Below, one piece after another: positions 34,721-46,429 of a DNA stretch of 55,168 nt. Under the pieces are notes generated by a model. The model saw only the letters and a list, made by a program, of their open reading frames with translations, had not been told where the DNA came from and made no database searches. The stretch covers positions 1-55,168 of the forward strand of contig JAENRP010000300.1 of the NCBI GenBank assembly GCA_024741835.1, read 5' to 3'. The stretch comes from Diplocarpon mali (taxonomy: Eukaryota > Ascomycota > Leotiomycetes > Helotiales > Drepanopezizaceae). The position numbers and the translations under genes are program-made. Within the stretch, counting starts at the first letter, position 1, and the number at the start of each line of letters is the position of its first letter.

Positions 34721-37700
34721 GAATAATATTATAGTAATAGCAATTAATAAATTTAAAGGAAAGACTTTAGCCTTTAAGGAGGATAGTTCAAGTAAAAGGG
34801 AGAACTTACCAGTCTTTATAATAATAGATCCCTTTACCTTCGATACTTTTAAAGAATTGTTTAATATCTACTACCTCTTTAAGCTAAAACGCTACCTGCT
34901 CTCCTTAAGTACGCTCCTTAATAACTGCGCAGCTACTTATATTATTAATTCAAAGGATTTACTTATCGCAGGCACCTTTAAGCCTTTTAGCGACTTATAG
35001 TAATATATTAAAGTAGGTACCTTAAGACTTCTAATTATTAAAAGAGGTAATAGATATATAATAGACTCTCTTTTATAGTATAACGGCTCTCCTATAGGGA
35101 TAATACTATATAATATTGCTATTATAAAGGAGTTTACTACTAATATTATCTTAAAGAGGCTCCTTACGAATAAGGGTTTTTAATACTTTAAGGTAGACCT
35201 TACTTTGCACTTTAGGAGTATTAGAGATTCTATAAAGTAAGCTTAATTAAAGTGTTGCTATAATCTCATTTTCTTTAAATATAAGTCTATTAACTATTTA
35301 AATCTTCTAAATATACTTTAATATAACTTCTTTACCTTAATAGCATTCCTTATAGCTAAGATAATACTTTATAATAGGTTTTAGTCTAGTTATACGCTTA
35401 TTAAGGTATAGGATAATGATGCGTATATATAGTACCTTTGCGCTAGCCACTTAGGCGCAAAGGCTCTTTAAGTGCTAATCAAGTGCATTAAGGGAGTGAA
35501 GATCAAAGGAATATAAAGGCTAAAGTGCCTTATATATATAGTAGCGTCTGCTAAGTAAGTTATTTCTTATACTACCTTTAAGAACCGATCTTTAAGGCCC
35601 TTCTTTAGGATCTCTTAGGATCTCTTTAACTTTTTAAACAACTTATATAATAGCTGCTTATAGGTTCTTTTAATTAAGGATAAGTATAGTAGTATGCTTT
35701 AGATATTTTTACTAAGATCAAAGGGTAAAGATGTAGTTATAAAGGTCCTTTAAGCCTTTAAAGTATAAGTAAAACGCTAATATAGGCTTTCTATTTGCAA
35801 GATTAGGTAAGATAATAATACTTTAGTAATCTCCTTAAGGGAAGACTCTTTTATAAAGTATTAAAGATAGGTAAAAGAGAAGGGAATCGATTTAAAGCTT
35901 ACTCCTACTTATATATACTAACTTAATAAAGGCGTAGAGCGAGTAGGAAGGGAGTTAATTAAACGCTCTATTAAAATAAGGATCTACGCTAAGCTTTTAG
36001 TAAGCCTTTAGCTAAAGGTTATAAAGGCTGCTATATACCTTTATAATATCTCCCTACTTACTAAGAAGAAGATGATCTTATTAAGCGAGGCTCTTTATAG
36101 TTAATTTAAATAGTATTTTCGATTCTATAAGCCGCTGCTTATTAAGTAGATAATAGTAAGCTTAAAGCTTAACTAAAGTCGCATTTATATATATAGCGCT
36201 TGCGCATACCCTTTAATTAAAGAGAAAGAGGTAGGAAGGGACCGCCGAACCTTTAAAATTGAACTATAAGGGTACTTAAGTTACTTAATTAGATATATTA
36301 CCTTTAATATCTATAGAATCTAAGTTCTTATACTTTAGTAAGTAATAACAACTTATAATATCGAATTCGATAAGTCTCTCTTCTATAGTCCAAAAGCTAA
36401 GCGCGCAAACCCTATATTATATTAAGAACTTAAGATAACCTTCTAATTGATTAAAGAGGGAGAGGGAGCTTAAGACGCTAAGTTCGAAGGCATTTTTAAA
36501 GAATCGGAGCTTATTATAAGGTTAAATGCAATTGCCGCAGAAGAAGCCGCTATATAGGAAGAGCTTATATTATAGACCGATGCTGCTCTATAGCCTCTAA
36601 TTAATAATATAAAAGGCTTTAACTTAAACCTAAATCCGAGAGACCTGCTTAGAAACTCAAGGGTGGAAGCAAACAATTAGAAGCCACTTCGCCAGTCTTT
36701 AAAAAGGCAAATAGCGACTAAAGCTTAAGGGTGATGATTCCTTATAAAGGCCCTACTAAAGAAGGAACTATAGACGACTCTAAAAGAGTCTTTAAAGATA
36801 AGTTCTATAAGGCAATTAGCAGATCTCTAGCCGCTATTTTATATAAGAATAGAAATGGCTTAAAGGCTTTAAGATAGAGTCTTTAATTATAAAGGTAAGC
36901 CTTAGTAAACTTTAGTAAAAGGCTAAAGGTACTACTACTAAGATCTAGGAGGAGCTTTAACAGTCTTATAAGAAGCGACCTAATAAGAGGAGCAGGCCTT
37001 AATAATATAATACCTTAAGTTATAATACTAGCTTAAAGACTATAAGCTTAAAAGATAGAGCTATCTAGACTCTTAAAGGAACCTTTAATAATAATAAAAA
37101 TAGAGAAGGAGACCTATAGAGAAAAGCGTAAAAAGGAACTCCCTCTTCTTAAGCAAAAGAGGATAAGACGCTTAAGCATTAAGTAATAGGAGACTTTAAA
37201 AGTATATACTACTACTTTAAAGCATATGCTTTTTTAAAGTAATATTAATTTACCTTACTCTTTATATACATAAGAGTTTATATTAACCTTTTAAGCAAAC
37301 GAATAAATAAGGGAGGATAGGAAGGACTACTTAATAGTTTATATAGTTATTAAAGCTATAGTTAATAGTTAGGCAAAGGATAGAGCGCAGTCTTTTAACC
37401 GCCTATAGTACTAAGGCTTTCTACTAAAGCCTTTAAAAGGATGGCTAGACTTAGAAAAGCACCCTTTTAGCGAACGATTTAAGGAAAGAGGGCATTAAGA
37501 GATTAGGAATTTAAAATCTCGAAGTTGCTAGAGAATTATATAAAAGGACTACTTAAAGCTCCTATTAATACTATTAAAATGGGTTTTTACTTATAAAGTC
37601 AATAGCTTTAGCAAGCTTTTAAAGTGCTGATTATAGCTAATTATATAAAGGGATCTCTAAGATAAAGCTTTAATTTTCTTAATTTACGCAGTTATACTTA

Positions 37701-39020
37701 TAGTAAGGTCTTTTAAAGTACTAATAGCACTTATTGCATACTTTAATATAGAAGTAAAGTAATTCGATATTATTAACGCATTTATTAACGCTCCTAAAGA
37801 CCTAAGGAGTACTCTAGTCATATGCTTCTTATTAAATGGATTTAAGCGCCTTAGTATAGTAGTAGAACTGGACCGCGCGCTTTATAGGCTAAAAGACTCT
37901 TTAGCACTATAATATAAGAACTTCGCAGAAATGCTTAAGGGCCTTTAACTTAAGCTATTAGGCGAGGAGCCTTATATTTTTATAATAAAGGATTATATAG
38001 TCTTTATAGCGTTTTATATTAATAATATTCAAGTATTATATAAGGCCTTTAACTTAAATTAAGCGACTTATTTAATTAAAGACCTAAAGAGGGCGTATAA
38101 GCTTACTATTATAAGAGATATCTCCTAATTCCTTAAAGTAAGGATTATTTAAAATAAGAAGGTAAAGAGGATCTCTTTAATTTATAATACTTATATTAAG
38201 AAGATCGCTTAAAAGTTTAAAGCTAATATAAGGAAAGTGCCTAGTACTCTACTACTAAAGAAGGAGTTTATTAAAAACTTAAGGCAAGCTTCCTTAAAAA
38301 AGGTAAAGGAGTACTAAGAGAAAATAGGCTCTATTTTTTATATAGCGATTATAATACGCTTAGATATTGCGTTTATAGCCTTTTAATTATCTTTCTTTCT
38401 AACTAATCTAAGCTCTAAGTACCTCTTAGCTATAGATTAAACGCTTTAATACTTATATAGCATACGCTTTTTAAAAATTGCTTATAACTTTAAGACTAAG
38501 GAATACTAATTGATTGCTTCTTTAGATGCTTCTTTTAAAGATGATTAAGAGACCTGCAGATCCTCTTAAGGATATGTCTTCTTCCTATTTAAAGGACTAA
38601 TTATTTATAAAGCGAATTGCTAAGCGACTATTACGCTCTCTTTTACTAAAGTAGAACTCTATAGTATAATTTCTATTATAAAAGAGATAATAGTTATAAA
38701 ACGCCTCTTTAAGGAGATTTGCATAAACTCCCTCTTTAAATAGAATATATATTGCAATAACTAATAGACGATTTAGCTAATTGTTATAAAGAATAAGAAG
38801 ATTAAGATAAGCTTTTAATATATTAAAATTAGTAATATATAAATCCGCTAAGAGTATTAAAAAGGAAGCTTTTAAATAATCTACCTTCCTATTAAGGAGA
38901 TATACGCAAATAGGCTTATTAAGAACCTGGACTATTAGAAGTTTAAGAGCTTTATTTGTTTATTAAACCTCTAAAGCTTTTAAATAATCGTTTAGCAACT
39001 CGCACTCGCTAGCAAGTAGT
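34720..39020 (+). pseudogene. A3 pol remnant (protease, integrase, RT, RNase H)
   Basis: Plus-strand Copia pol. Integrase 35200-36250 with HLGAKAL, IRxDNDTLV, LNKGVERVGRELIKRSIK, the family-typical glutamate block. A linker 36450-36900 reads SPVFKKANSDxSLRVMIPYKGP. RT 37380-38100 with HPFSERFKERGH, VKxFDIINAFINAPKDLRSTLVI, VVELDRALYRLKDSLAL and FYINNIQVLY (catalytic Asp pair lost). RNase H 38480-39020 with DASFKDD. Peppered with TAA/TAG. Antisense frames in the linker (36470-36676) are shadows. Confidence 0.82.
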
Positions 39021-39219
39021 CACTTATTATTAAGAGACTTATACTTATAAGCTCCTACTCTCTTATAATCATATTTATTTATTTTCTTTTATAAAGCGTA
39101 TTGCAAAAGCTTCTTCTTTTTTAAAAATACAAAATAGGTAATATTCTTAAGCTACTATTATAAGGCGCGACCCTCTCTTAGATTCTCTTAGCTAAGGCTA
39201 AGAGCTAAGATACTATAGC
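39020..39219 (+). other. A3 non-coding stretch before D
   Basis: Matches 20290-20480 of A2; nothing coding seen. Ends at the ATAGC target site of D (39215-39219). Confidence 0.6.
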
Positions 39220-39351
39220 TGTGACAGTCGGGTATAGTATAAGAATAATCAATTAGGGAGTGAGTATACTACAGTACCTCTATATATAGATATACCTGAT
39301 GGTAATACGCGCACGGGCCACGCTTACCTAAGCGGGTGACGAATCGTCATA
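39220..39351 (-). repeat. 3' LTR of D
   Basis: 132 bp; outer start TGTGACAGTCGGG intact, inner end GTCATA mutated from GTCACA. Confidence 0.92.
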
Positions 39352-39369
39352 CTACCCCCCCCTTCGAAA
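39352..39369 (-). other. D polypurine tract
   Basis: Minus strand CGAAGGGGGGGGTAG immediately before the 3' LTR, the plus-strand primer site of LTR retrotransposons. Confidence 0.75.
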
Positions 39370-39459
39370 AGGCGAGCTGTCCCTAGCTTATAAAGAATAA
39401 TAATAAGGAAATAAAAGCGTATTAAAAATTAAAAATTAAAAATCCTTATCCTCTTCTGA

Positions 39460-40441
39460 TAAAGCCGATTCTTATTGCTTATGCAGCTGCTTTAGGCTAA
39501 CTACCTCGCATCTCTATAGGCAATTATAGGCCTAATGGTCAGCGTCGCCGCAATTTATACAATTGCCTTAGCGATGCTATCGTTCTTATTGCAAGGGAGA
39601 GGCGTACCTTCGGCCTTCGAGTATATTAAGCCTTGACTGCGTATCTTCTATAATCGTATTTGTGCCTAGTTTTAGTACTAATATCTCCTTAAGGTGGTTG
39701 ATCTCGATCGTTGAAACGCCTATACTACTCTCTACCTGCTCTAATGATATATCTATAGGGTTATTGCAAGGCTAAGAGTACGATCGAGAGTAAGGCTAAG
39801 GGTGATTCAGAGGCGTAGAGGAAGACGAAGACAAAGGCCTAAAGTGCATAAAGCGCGTAGAAAGCTATTATATAATCGAAAGGTATTCTATATAATCGGT
39901 AGGAAGCTTAAGCTGTATAGCAAGTCGATTCCGTATCGTCGAGTTTAAGCCTTACTTGAAAATTGTGATTTTAGTATAGTCGGCAAGACCTTAATTCTAA
40001 GCTTTAAAAAGAAGACGCTTAAAACGCGCAATATATATAAGAATCGAATCGCTACCTTAGCTGCACTTATACAGCTTATCTTCTACTTCTTATACCTTAT
40101 TCGGCGAATAGTAGGCTAGCGACAGTTGGTTGAGAATCGAATTATAATTCTATATATTTAAAGCTTCTATAGCCGCAAGCTAAAGGAGTATAAGAGCTTG
40201 CGCTATAGATTTAAGGTTCAAATATATATAATAGAACTGCGCTACTGAGTCACTAATCGCTTTGCTATCGACTTATAATTTAGCTTTAATTAAAGGTAAC
40301 TAAGTATCCTACTTAACTAGTATACTATTGAATTTTTCAGGTTCTAAGAGTACTAGTTTCGGCCTAGGTGCAGGCCAGTTAAAGAGGAAGAGCTGTATTT
40401 TAATTAGCTGCTCTAGGAGCTCAGTAGCTATAAGGGCGCTT
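39460..40441 (-). pseudogene. D gag (Ty3-type) with CCHC zinc knuckle
   Basis: A single minus-strand frame from about 40441 (ATA where ATG is expected) to about 39460, with scattered TAG/TAA. Gag core: IAxELLEQLIKIQLFLFNWPAPRP, KFNSILVK, DSVAQFYYxYLNLKSIAQ, ILIYIARFKRLLFKA, IRNRLAIQLKLPTDYIEYL, the layout of a retrotransposon-gag domain. It ends in an intact zinc knuckle at 39520-39561, CINCGDADHxAYNC (C-x2-C-x4-H-x4-C, one stop inside). About 325 codons. Likely related to Gypsy gag by arrangement. Recently degraded: few mutations compared with A3. Confidence 0.82.
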
Positions 40442-40677
40442 ATAGTGAAAAGTAATAAAAACGAAGGGTATAAAAGAAGTAAAATTGGTTAGCAGCTGTT
40501 TTGCGGAGCTGCTAGTAAGAGGGTAGTTCGGGAGTTAACAGAATGACCGTCGAGAGGAGTAAAGGTGCATAATAAACGTATAAACAAATGTACAAACGTA
40601 TAAACGTATCGTATCAAATAAACGTAGATAAACAAATGTACGTATACCGCAGCACGCAACTAGGGAATTAATTATAA

Positions 40678-40809
40678 TATAACAGTTGGGTATAGTATAA
40701 GAATAATCAATTAGGGAGTAAGTATACTATAGTACCTCTATATACAGATATACCTGATGGTAGTGCGCGCACGGGCCACGCTTACCTAAGCAGGTGACGA
40801 ATCGTCACA
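40678..40809 (-). repeat. 5' LTR of D
   Basis: 132 bp; inner start TATAACAG mutated, outer end CGTCACA intact. Confidence 0.92.
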
Positions 40810-40840
40810 ATAGCTATAAGCTCTGCATAGATCTCCTTTT

Positions 40841-41215
40841 AAGAGAGGCCTATTAGCACTCCCTTAGCTAGAGGCCTGCCGGCAAATATACTAGCAATAG
40901 CAGGGGCGATAGCAAGAGGTGCGGTAATAGGGGCAGTAAGGGCAAGGGCAGCAGGGGCAAGGACGGGTGCGGCGATAGCAAGGGCTAGGGAGATAAATAG
41001 GAAGACTATAGCAGCAGCTGCGATAGCAGAGGTAGAGAGGACAAAAGCGATAGTAGCGATGGCAAAGGCGAATAGGTCTAAGCCAAAGGGATTAGGAGCG
41101 AATAGGAATAGTACGCTAAGAGCAAGAGAGGCAGTAGTACTACTATTCGCAGGAGTAGCAGGCCCTTCTAGCACTAGGGTCCGATCGCTCCTATCTTTTA
41201 AAATCAGCTTAAAAC
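40841..41215 (+). pseudogene. A3 Ala/Gly-rich third frame (ORF3-like)
   Basis: Sense frame open for about 120 codons: LARGLPANILAIAGAIARG, RAREINRKTIAAAA, KGLGANRNSTL, then GPSSTRVRSLLSFKISLKLN before a stop. In A2 and A1 the codon after STRV is TAA, here CGA, so the frame probably once ran about 15 codons longer in all copies. The antisense frame 40839-41174 is also open and is treated as a shadow. Confidence 0.45.
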
Positions 41216-42031
41216 TTAATAAGACTTAATAAGATATACTATAGAAGCTTTAAAGCGTACCCTTTACTATATTAAGTAATAGTGCCACTTCCTCTTTAAA
41301 GGTACCGTAGGTATAAGCCGATATAATAGCCTCTTAGGAGGCGAGGAGAGGGCCGCTGGCTTACTAGTAGCTATTGCTTAATATAGTATAATAGACGTAA
41401 TGCATATTAAAGGTACTATTAAAGTACTAACAATCGAGATTGCTAGTACTCTTATATATAATATAGTGTATATATATGTTATTATATTCTATTATAGGCT
41501 CTAGTATATAACGCATAGTAAAGGCAGGGCTCTTTAGCAGCGGCGGCAGGAGCGATAGAGGCAGCGGCTTATTACCTAATAGACGCTAGGATAAGCGCGC
41601 TAAGGTTGCAGCTCCTAAGGGAGCGCTAGCGACCTAGCGCAAAGTTAGTATAATATAAGGTATAAGGACTTTAAGGGTCTTACTTTGCAAGGGCGGCTAA
41701 GGCTATAATAAGTAAGAGTTCCTTCTATATTTAAAAATTATTAGTATAAAGACGATATTTTAAATAATAAAAGAGGGTTATTTTTAAAAGAAGGGAAGGA
41801 GAACTTCTATAATAGAAATACTTTATAAAAAGCCTAATAGAGTATTAGTATAAAATCGCAAAGATTCTTAAGAGCGCTTATTACCTATAGCAACCCTTCT
41901 TATTTTAAAAGGAACGACCTTTAAAGGGGCGGCATATAAGATAGAGCCTCTTTTTTTTATAACTGCTATTCTTTCTTTTATTTTATTTATATAGCTAAGC
42001 GATTCTAAGAGCATCGCCTAACTAAAGGGTA

Positions 42032-42228
42032 TATTATATAAAATAGGCAGAGTCTCTACTTATTTTAAAGACCCTTTATATAATTCTATTAAGTTATAAA
42101 CTCTCCCTTTTCTTTCTAAAGTCTCCTTATTATATATATACTAGAGAATAATATAATCAATTATCTTCTCCTACTTTTGCAAGCCTTTTAAGCGACCTAA
42201 TGAAGGCCCTCCAGCCGATCGCACCACA
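42032..42228 (+). repeat. 3' LTR of A3
   Basis: 197 bp; inner start TATTATATAAAATAGG mutated, outer end GATCGCACCACA intact. Confidence 0.93.
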
Positions 42229-42233
42229 TCTTG

Positions 42234-44560
42234 GTAGCAGTGCCTCTAGCCTTTTACTAAAGTTTACTAAGGCCTACTTTTATAATCGAAGACTTTATCT
42301 TAAAGCCCTTAAGCCATTTCTATTCTTATATAAAATAGTAGCTAAAGATCTGCCGATTGCCCTATAGAACTCGTCTTTAAAGACTCTCTTAGAGTTGTCT
42401 ATAGTTCCTTCTTTAGTAAGGCCTTTATAGGGAATCATTACCCCTAAGCTCTAGTTGCTATTTACCTTCTTAAAGACTGGCGAAGTAGCTTTTAGTTCGC
42501 TTGCTTCTATCCTTAAGTTTTTAAGCAGGTCTCTTAAAGAATTTGGATTTAAGTTAAAGCCTTTTATATTATTAGTTAAAGGCTATAAAGTAGCGTCGGT
42601 GAATAATGCAGGCTCTTCTTATATAATGGCTTCTTTTGCAGCGATTGCGTTCGGCCTTGCGATAAGCTCTAATTCTTTAAAAATGCCTTCGAACTTAGCG
42701 TCTTAAGCTCCCTCTCTCTCTTTAATTAATTAAAGGGTTATCTTAAGTTCCTAGCGCAATATAGGGTTTGCGCGCTTAGCTTTTGGATTATAAAAGAAAG
42801 ACTTATCGAATTCGATATTATAAGTCGTTATTACTTACTAAAGCATAAGAACCCAGATTCTATAAATATTAAAGGTAATATATCTAACTAAGTAACTTAA
42901 GTGCCTTTATAATTTAATTTTAAAGGTTGGGCGGTCCCTCCCTACCTCCTTCTCTTTAATTAAAGGGTATACGCAAGTGCTATATATATAAATATAACTC
43001 TAGTTAGGCTTTAAGCTTACTATTATCTACTTAATAAGTAGCGGCTTATAAAATCGAAAATACTACTTAAACCAACTATAGAAAGCCTCGCTTAATAAGA
43101 TCATCTTCTTCTTAACAAGTAAGGAGATATTATAAAGGTATATAGTAGCCTTTACAACCTTTGGCCAAAGGCTTACTAAAAGCTTAGTATAGATCCTCAT
43201 TTTAATAAAGCGTTTAATCAACTCCCTTCTTACTTGCTTTGCGCTTTTATTAAGTTAATATATATAAGTAGGAGTAAGCTTTAAATCGATTCCCTTCTCT
43301 TTTACTTATCTTTAGTACTTTATAAGAGAGTCTTCCCTTAAGAAGATTACTAAAGTGTTATTATCTTGCCTAATCTTGTAAATAGAAAGCCTATATTAGC
43401 GTTTTACCTATGCTTTAAAGGCCTAAAGGACCTTTATAACTACGTCTCTACCCTTTAACTTTAATAGGAACGTCTAAAGTATACTACTATACTCGTTCTT
43501 AATTAAAAGAACCTATAAGTAACTATTATATAAGTTGTTTAAAAAGTTAAAGAGATCCTAAGAGATCTTAAAAAAGGGCTTTAGAGATCGGTTCTTAAAG
43601 GTAGCGCAAGAAATAACTTACTTAGCAGATGCTACTATGCATATAAGGCACTCTAGCCTTTGTATTCCTTTGATCTTTACTCCCTTAGCGCACTTAACTA
43701 GCACTTAAAAAGCCTTTGCGCTTAAGTGGCTAGCGCGAAGGTACTATATATATGCGTTATTATCCTATACCTTAGTAGGCATATAGCTAGATTAGAACCT
43801 ATTATAAAGCATTGTCTCAGCTATAGAAAACGCTATTAAGGTAGAGAAGTCATATTAAAGTATATTTAAGAGATCTAAATAGTTAATAGGCTTATATTTA
43901 AAGAAAACGAGATTATAGTAACGCTTTAACTAAGCTTACTTTATAAAATCTGCAATGCTCTTAGAGCATAAAGTAAGGTCTACCTTAAAGTACTAAAAAC
44001 CCTTATCTGCGAGAAGCCTCTTTAAGATAATATTAATAGTAAACTCCTTTATAATAGCAATATTATATAGCATTATCCTTATAAGAGAGCTATTATACTA
44101 TAGAAGAGAGTCTACTATATATCTATTACCTCTCTTAATAATTAGGAGTCTTAAGGTACTTACTTTAATATATTGCTATAAGTTGCTAAAAGGCTTAAAG
44201 GTACTTGCAATAAGTAAATCCTTTGAATTAATAATATAAGTAGCTGCGCAATTATTAAAGAGCGTATTTAAAGAGAGCAAGTGGCGTTTTAGCTTAAAGA
44301 GGTAGTAGATATTAAACGATTCTTCAAAAGCATTAAAGGCAAAGGGATCTATTACTATAAAGACTAGTAAGTTCTCCCTTTTGCTTAAACTATCCTTATT
44401 AAAGGCTAAAGCCTTTCCTTTAAATTTATTAATTGCTATTACTATAATGTTATTCTCCTTAAGCTATACTTAAAGACCTTTGAACTAATCTCCTGCGTTT
44501 AATGCCTTTTATATTCGTAGGACCTCCTCTTGCAAAGGAAGAGCCTTTATATTTTCCTTA
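42234..44560 (-). pseudogene. A4 pol remnant, 5' half (protease, integrase, linker)
   Basis: Minus-strand continuation of A4 pol across the A3 insertion. The linker (about 42430-42720) and the integrase core (about 43000-44000) are colinear with A3 and A1. Stops are frequent. A plus-strand frame at 42455-42706 is the antisense shadow of the linker. Confidence 0.72.
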
Positions 44561-45331
44561 CGCCTATCTATAGCATATAACAGTTTCCGATAGTCCTAGG
44601 GCTTCTAGTAGTAATTAGTAGAGCCTCTATAAGGGCACTTAGGCCTAATCTCCCTTTTAGAGCTTATAGAGCGATTTCGGAAGCTGCTTACTAGAGCCTG
44701 CAAAGGGGTTTCGGTATTTAAGAGAGACTCTTAAGTAGTAAAAACTGCTAGCCCTTTATTATTAATCGCTCTATTAGATTCAATACCCGCTAAGGCGCGG
44801 CTTAGCTATTTTAAATCGTACTTATATAAGGTTCCTATTTACTTATTAGTAATTATTTCCTCCTTTAAGCAGGTCGCCTAACTCGGATTGATCTTTACTA
44901 CAATTAAGTTTAAAAAGTCAATTACTCTTAGTCTTCCTTTAATCTTAGGAAGATTGTATTATTCTACTAGGCGGTATACCTCCTACTACTCCTAGATCTA
45001 CTGCTAAGTATTAGTTCTCTTAGTCTTGCCTTAGCGTAGTACATTATAGTACTAGAGCCTCGTTTGAGATTGAATAGCCTTATTAAAAGGCGTAATATCA
45101 CGCTTTAAAATGGATACTAGGCCTTAGAGTAAGAGTTGCTAATTTACCAAATTAGCATATAAGTCGTTAGTAGTAGTTCCACTTATAGGAGTGTTTCTAT
45201 TAGGTATTAAGGAGGAGAGCTTCTTAGCTTGGATTTATACTTAAGCTATCGCAGAAGCTAAAAGCGTTCTGTCGATAGTCTTAGAGACCTATTTTAATAA
45301 TAGCTTATAGTATTTGTATTAAGTCTTCTAA
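44560..45331 (-). pseudogene. A4 gag remnant, truncated by F
   Basis: Minus strand: zinc-knuckle-like KCPYRGSTNYY...DYRKLLYAI near 44640-44590, then gag core rightwards until the sequence stops matching A1 at 45331. The N-terminal part, leader and 5' LTR are beyond F. Confidence 0.7.
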
Positions 45332-46294
45332 TATAGAGACCTGGAAGTGGAGGATCTTGTGACATAGGTCATATGGTCAGATAAGGACTAAGAAAGGGGT
45401 ATATATAGGACCACTGTTATACTTAGAGATAGCGCGTAATACCAACCACCTATTCTACCCCTAACTAGTGAATTATCCTAGTTCTTATCTTCGGAGAGCC
45501 TGCTTATAGTGCTTCCTCCCTCTTTGTCTTTAGTCTTTACATAGGCCTATTCTCAGGTATTATTCCTACTCTCTCTTATATTAGTGACCTATATAGGGAC
45601 GATTCTTTTAAGATTTCGTCTTTATACGACTTTTCCTCTTAATTCTCTTAGTTCGCAGATAAGAGATTAACCCTTTGAAAACCCCTCTTAAGATAATAAT
45701 CATTTAATTATTTATAACTATTAGTTGTCATTCCTTTATTATCGACCTTATAATTACTTAGTTATTTGGAACTATTAATTGCTACTCTCTACTATTAATA
45801 ATCTCAGATTTTCCTATTTCGGCCCCTATTTTGCCTCTCCTACCTTTAATCTAAAAAGCTTAAATTGTTAGCTTATTAGTACAATTGTCGGATTTCTAAC
45901 CTTTCTAATATAAAGAAGTTTAATTAGCTATAATAGCTACTTTAAATAGCAGCAGTTTCGAGTATTTATATAATACTAAACGAAAGCTCTAATCGGGAGT
46001 ATCTCTTCAGTTTTCTTAAAAGGCTAAAATAGATACTTTAGCCGCCCCTACTTAATAGGACTTTAAAAACTGCCTTAGAATTATCTTCAGAGACCCCTTT
46101 ATTCTAAGGACTAATAGGAATTATCCTAAAAGCTAAGATAAATCTTTTTTAGAAACTTTATCTTAGAAATTAGTCTTTAACTTAATAAACCTTTTCTTAC
46201 TGCTAGTGATTATAATACCTTTATTTATTGCTTTATACCTATTAAAGAAGTCTTAGTAAAGTATAAATAAACTTTCTATAGAAGCCGGATTTTC

Positions 46295-46317
46295 ACTCTT
46301 AAGCCGGGCCTGCAAGT
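46295..46317 (+). repeat. 23-bp palindromic element, F copy 1
   Basis: Plus-strand ACTCTTAAGCC G GGCCTGCAAGT, upstream of gag. It is 979 bases from the second copy, so not in the gag frame. Confidence 0.8.
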
Positions 46318-46429
46318 AGGAATATAAAAATACAATTTTGCGCAACTCGAGTTCTTTACCTTCCCCTTTGACAATTGCATCTGCTTTTTTAATATCAATA
46401 TTAGAAAATATTAAAAATATCAATTTTAA

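Larger units (their letters stand above)
39220..40809 (-). mobile_element. D: 1.6-kb gag-only LTR retrotransposon (non-autonomous)
   Basis: 132-bp LTRs (39220-39351, 40678-40809) with TGTGAC...GTCACA ends, ATAGC duplicated at 39215-39219 and 40810-40814. The uninterrupted site is visible in A2 near 20478-20490. A polypurine tract next to the left LTR (eight C at 39355-39362) fixes the minus direction. The 1.3-kb interior encodes only a gag with a zinc knuckle; there is no room for pol. This fits the terminal-repeat gag-only class (TR-GAG), which must borrow RT and integrase from another element. Confidence 0.9.
33066..42228 (+). mobile_element. A3: complete Copia A element inside A4, hosting D
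   Basis: Plus strand. LTRs 33066-33262 and 42032-42228 (197 bp each), TCTTG at 33061-33065 and 42229-42233, primer site at 33263-33273. Subtracting the 1590-bp D and its duplication leaves about 7.57 kb, as in A1. Contains gag, pol and ORF3-like parts. It sits in opposite orientation in another A copy, making a long inverted-repeat layout. Confidence 0.93.
29365..45331 (-). mobile_element. A4: Copia A element, hosting A3; 5' end cut by F
   Basis: Minus-strand copy: 3' LTR 29365-29561, body to 33065, interrupted by A3, resumed at 42234 and running to 45331, where the F sequence begins. The two body pieces are colinear with A1 (416-3924 and 3929-7010). Its 5' LTR should lie beyond F, off the window. 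Strongly RIP-mutated, with RT YxDD converted to YINN near 31990. Confidence 0.9.

Noticed and set aside
36470..36676. 68-codon minus-strand frame, with a look-alike at 42455-42706
   Set aside because: Antisense of the A-family integrase-RT linker; similarity of the two only reflects that A3 and A4 are copies.
40839..41174. 111-codon minus-strand Ala/Leu-rich frame resembling a membrane protein
   Set aside because: Opposite strand of the GC-rich ORF3-like tract; hydrophobicity is a by-product of complementing GCN/GGN codons.
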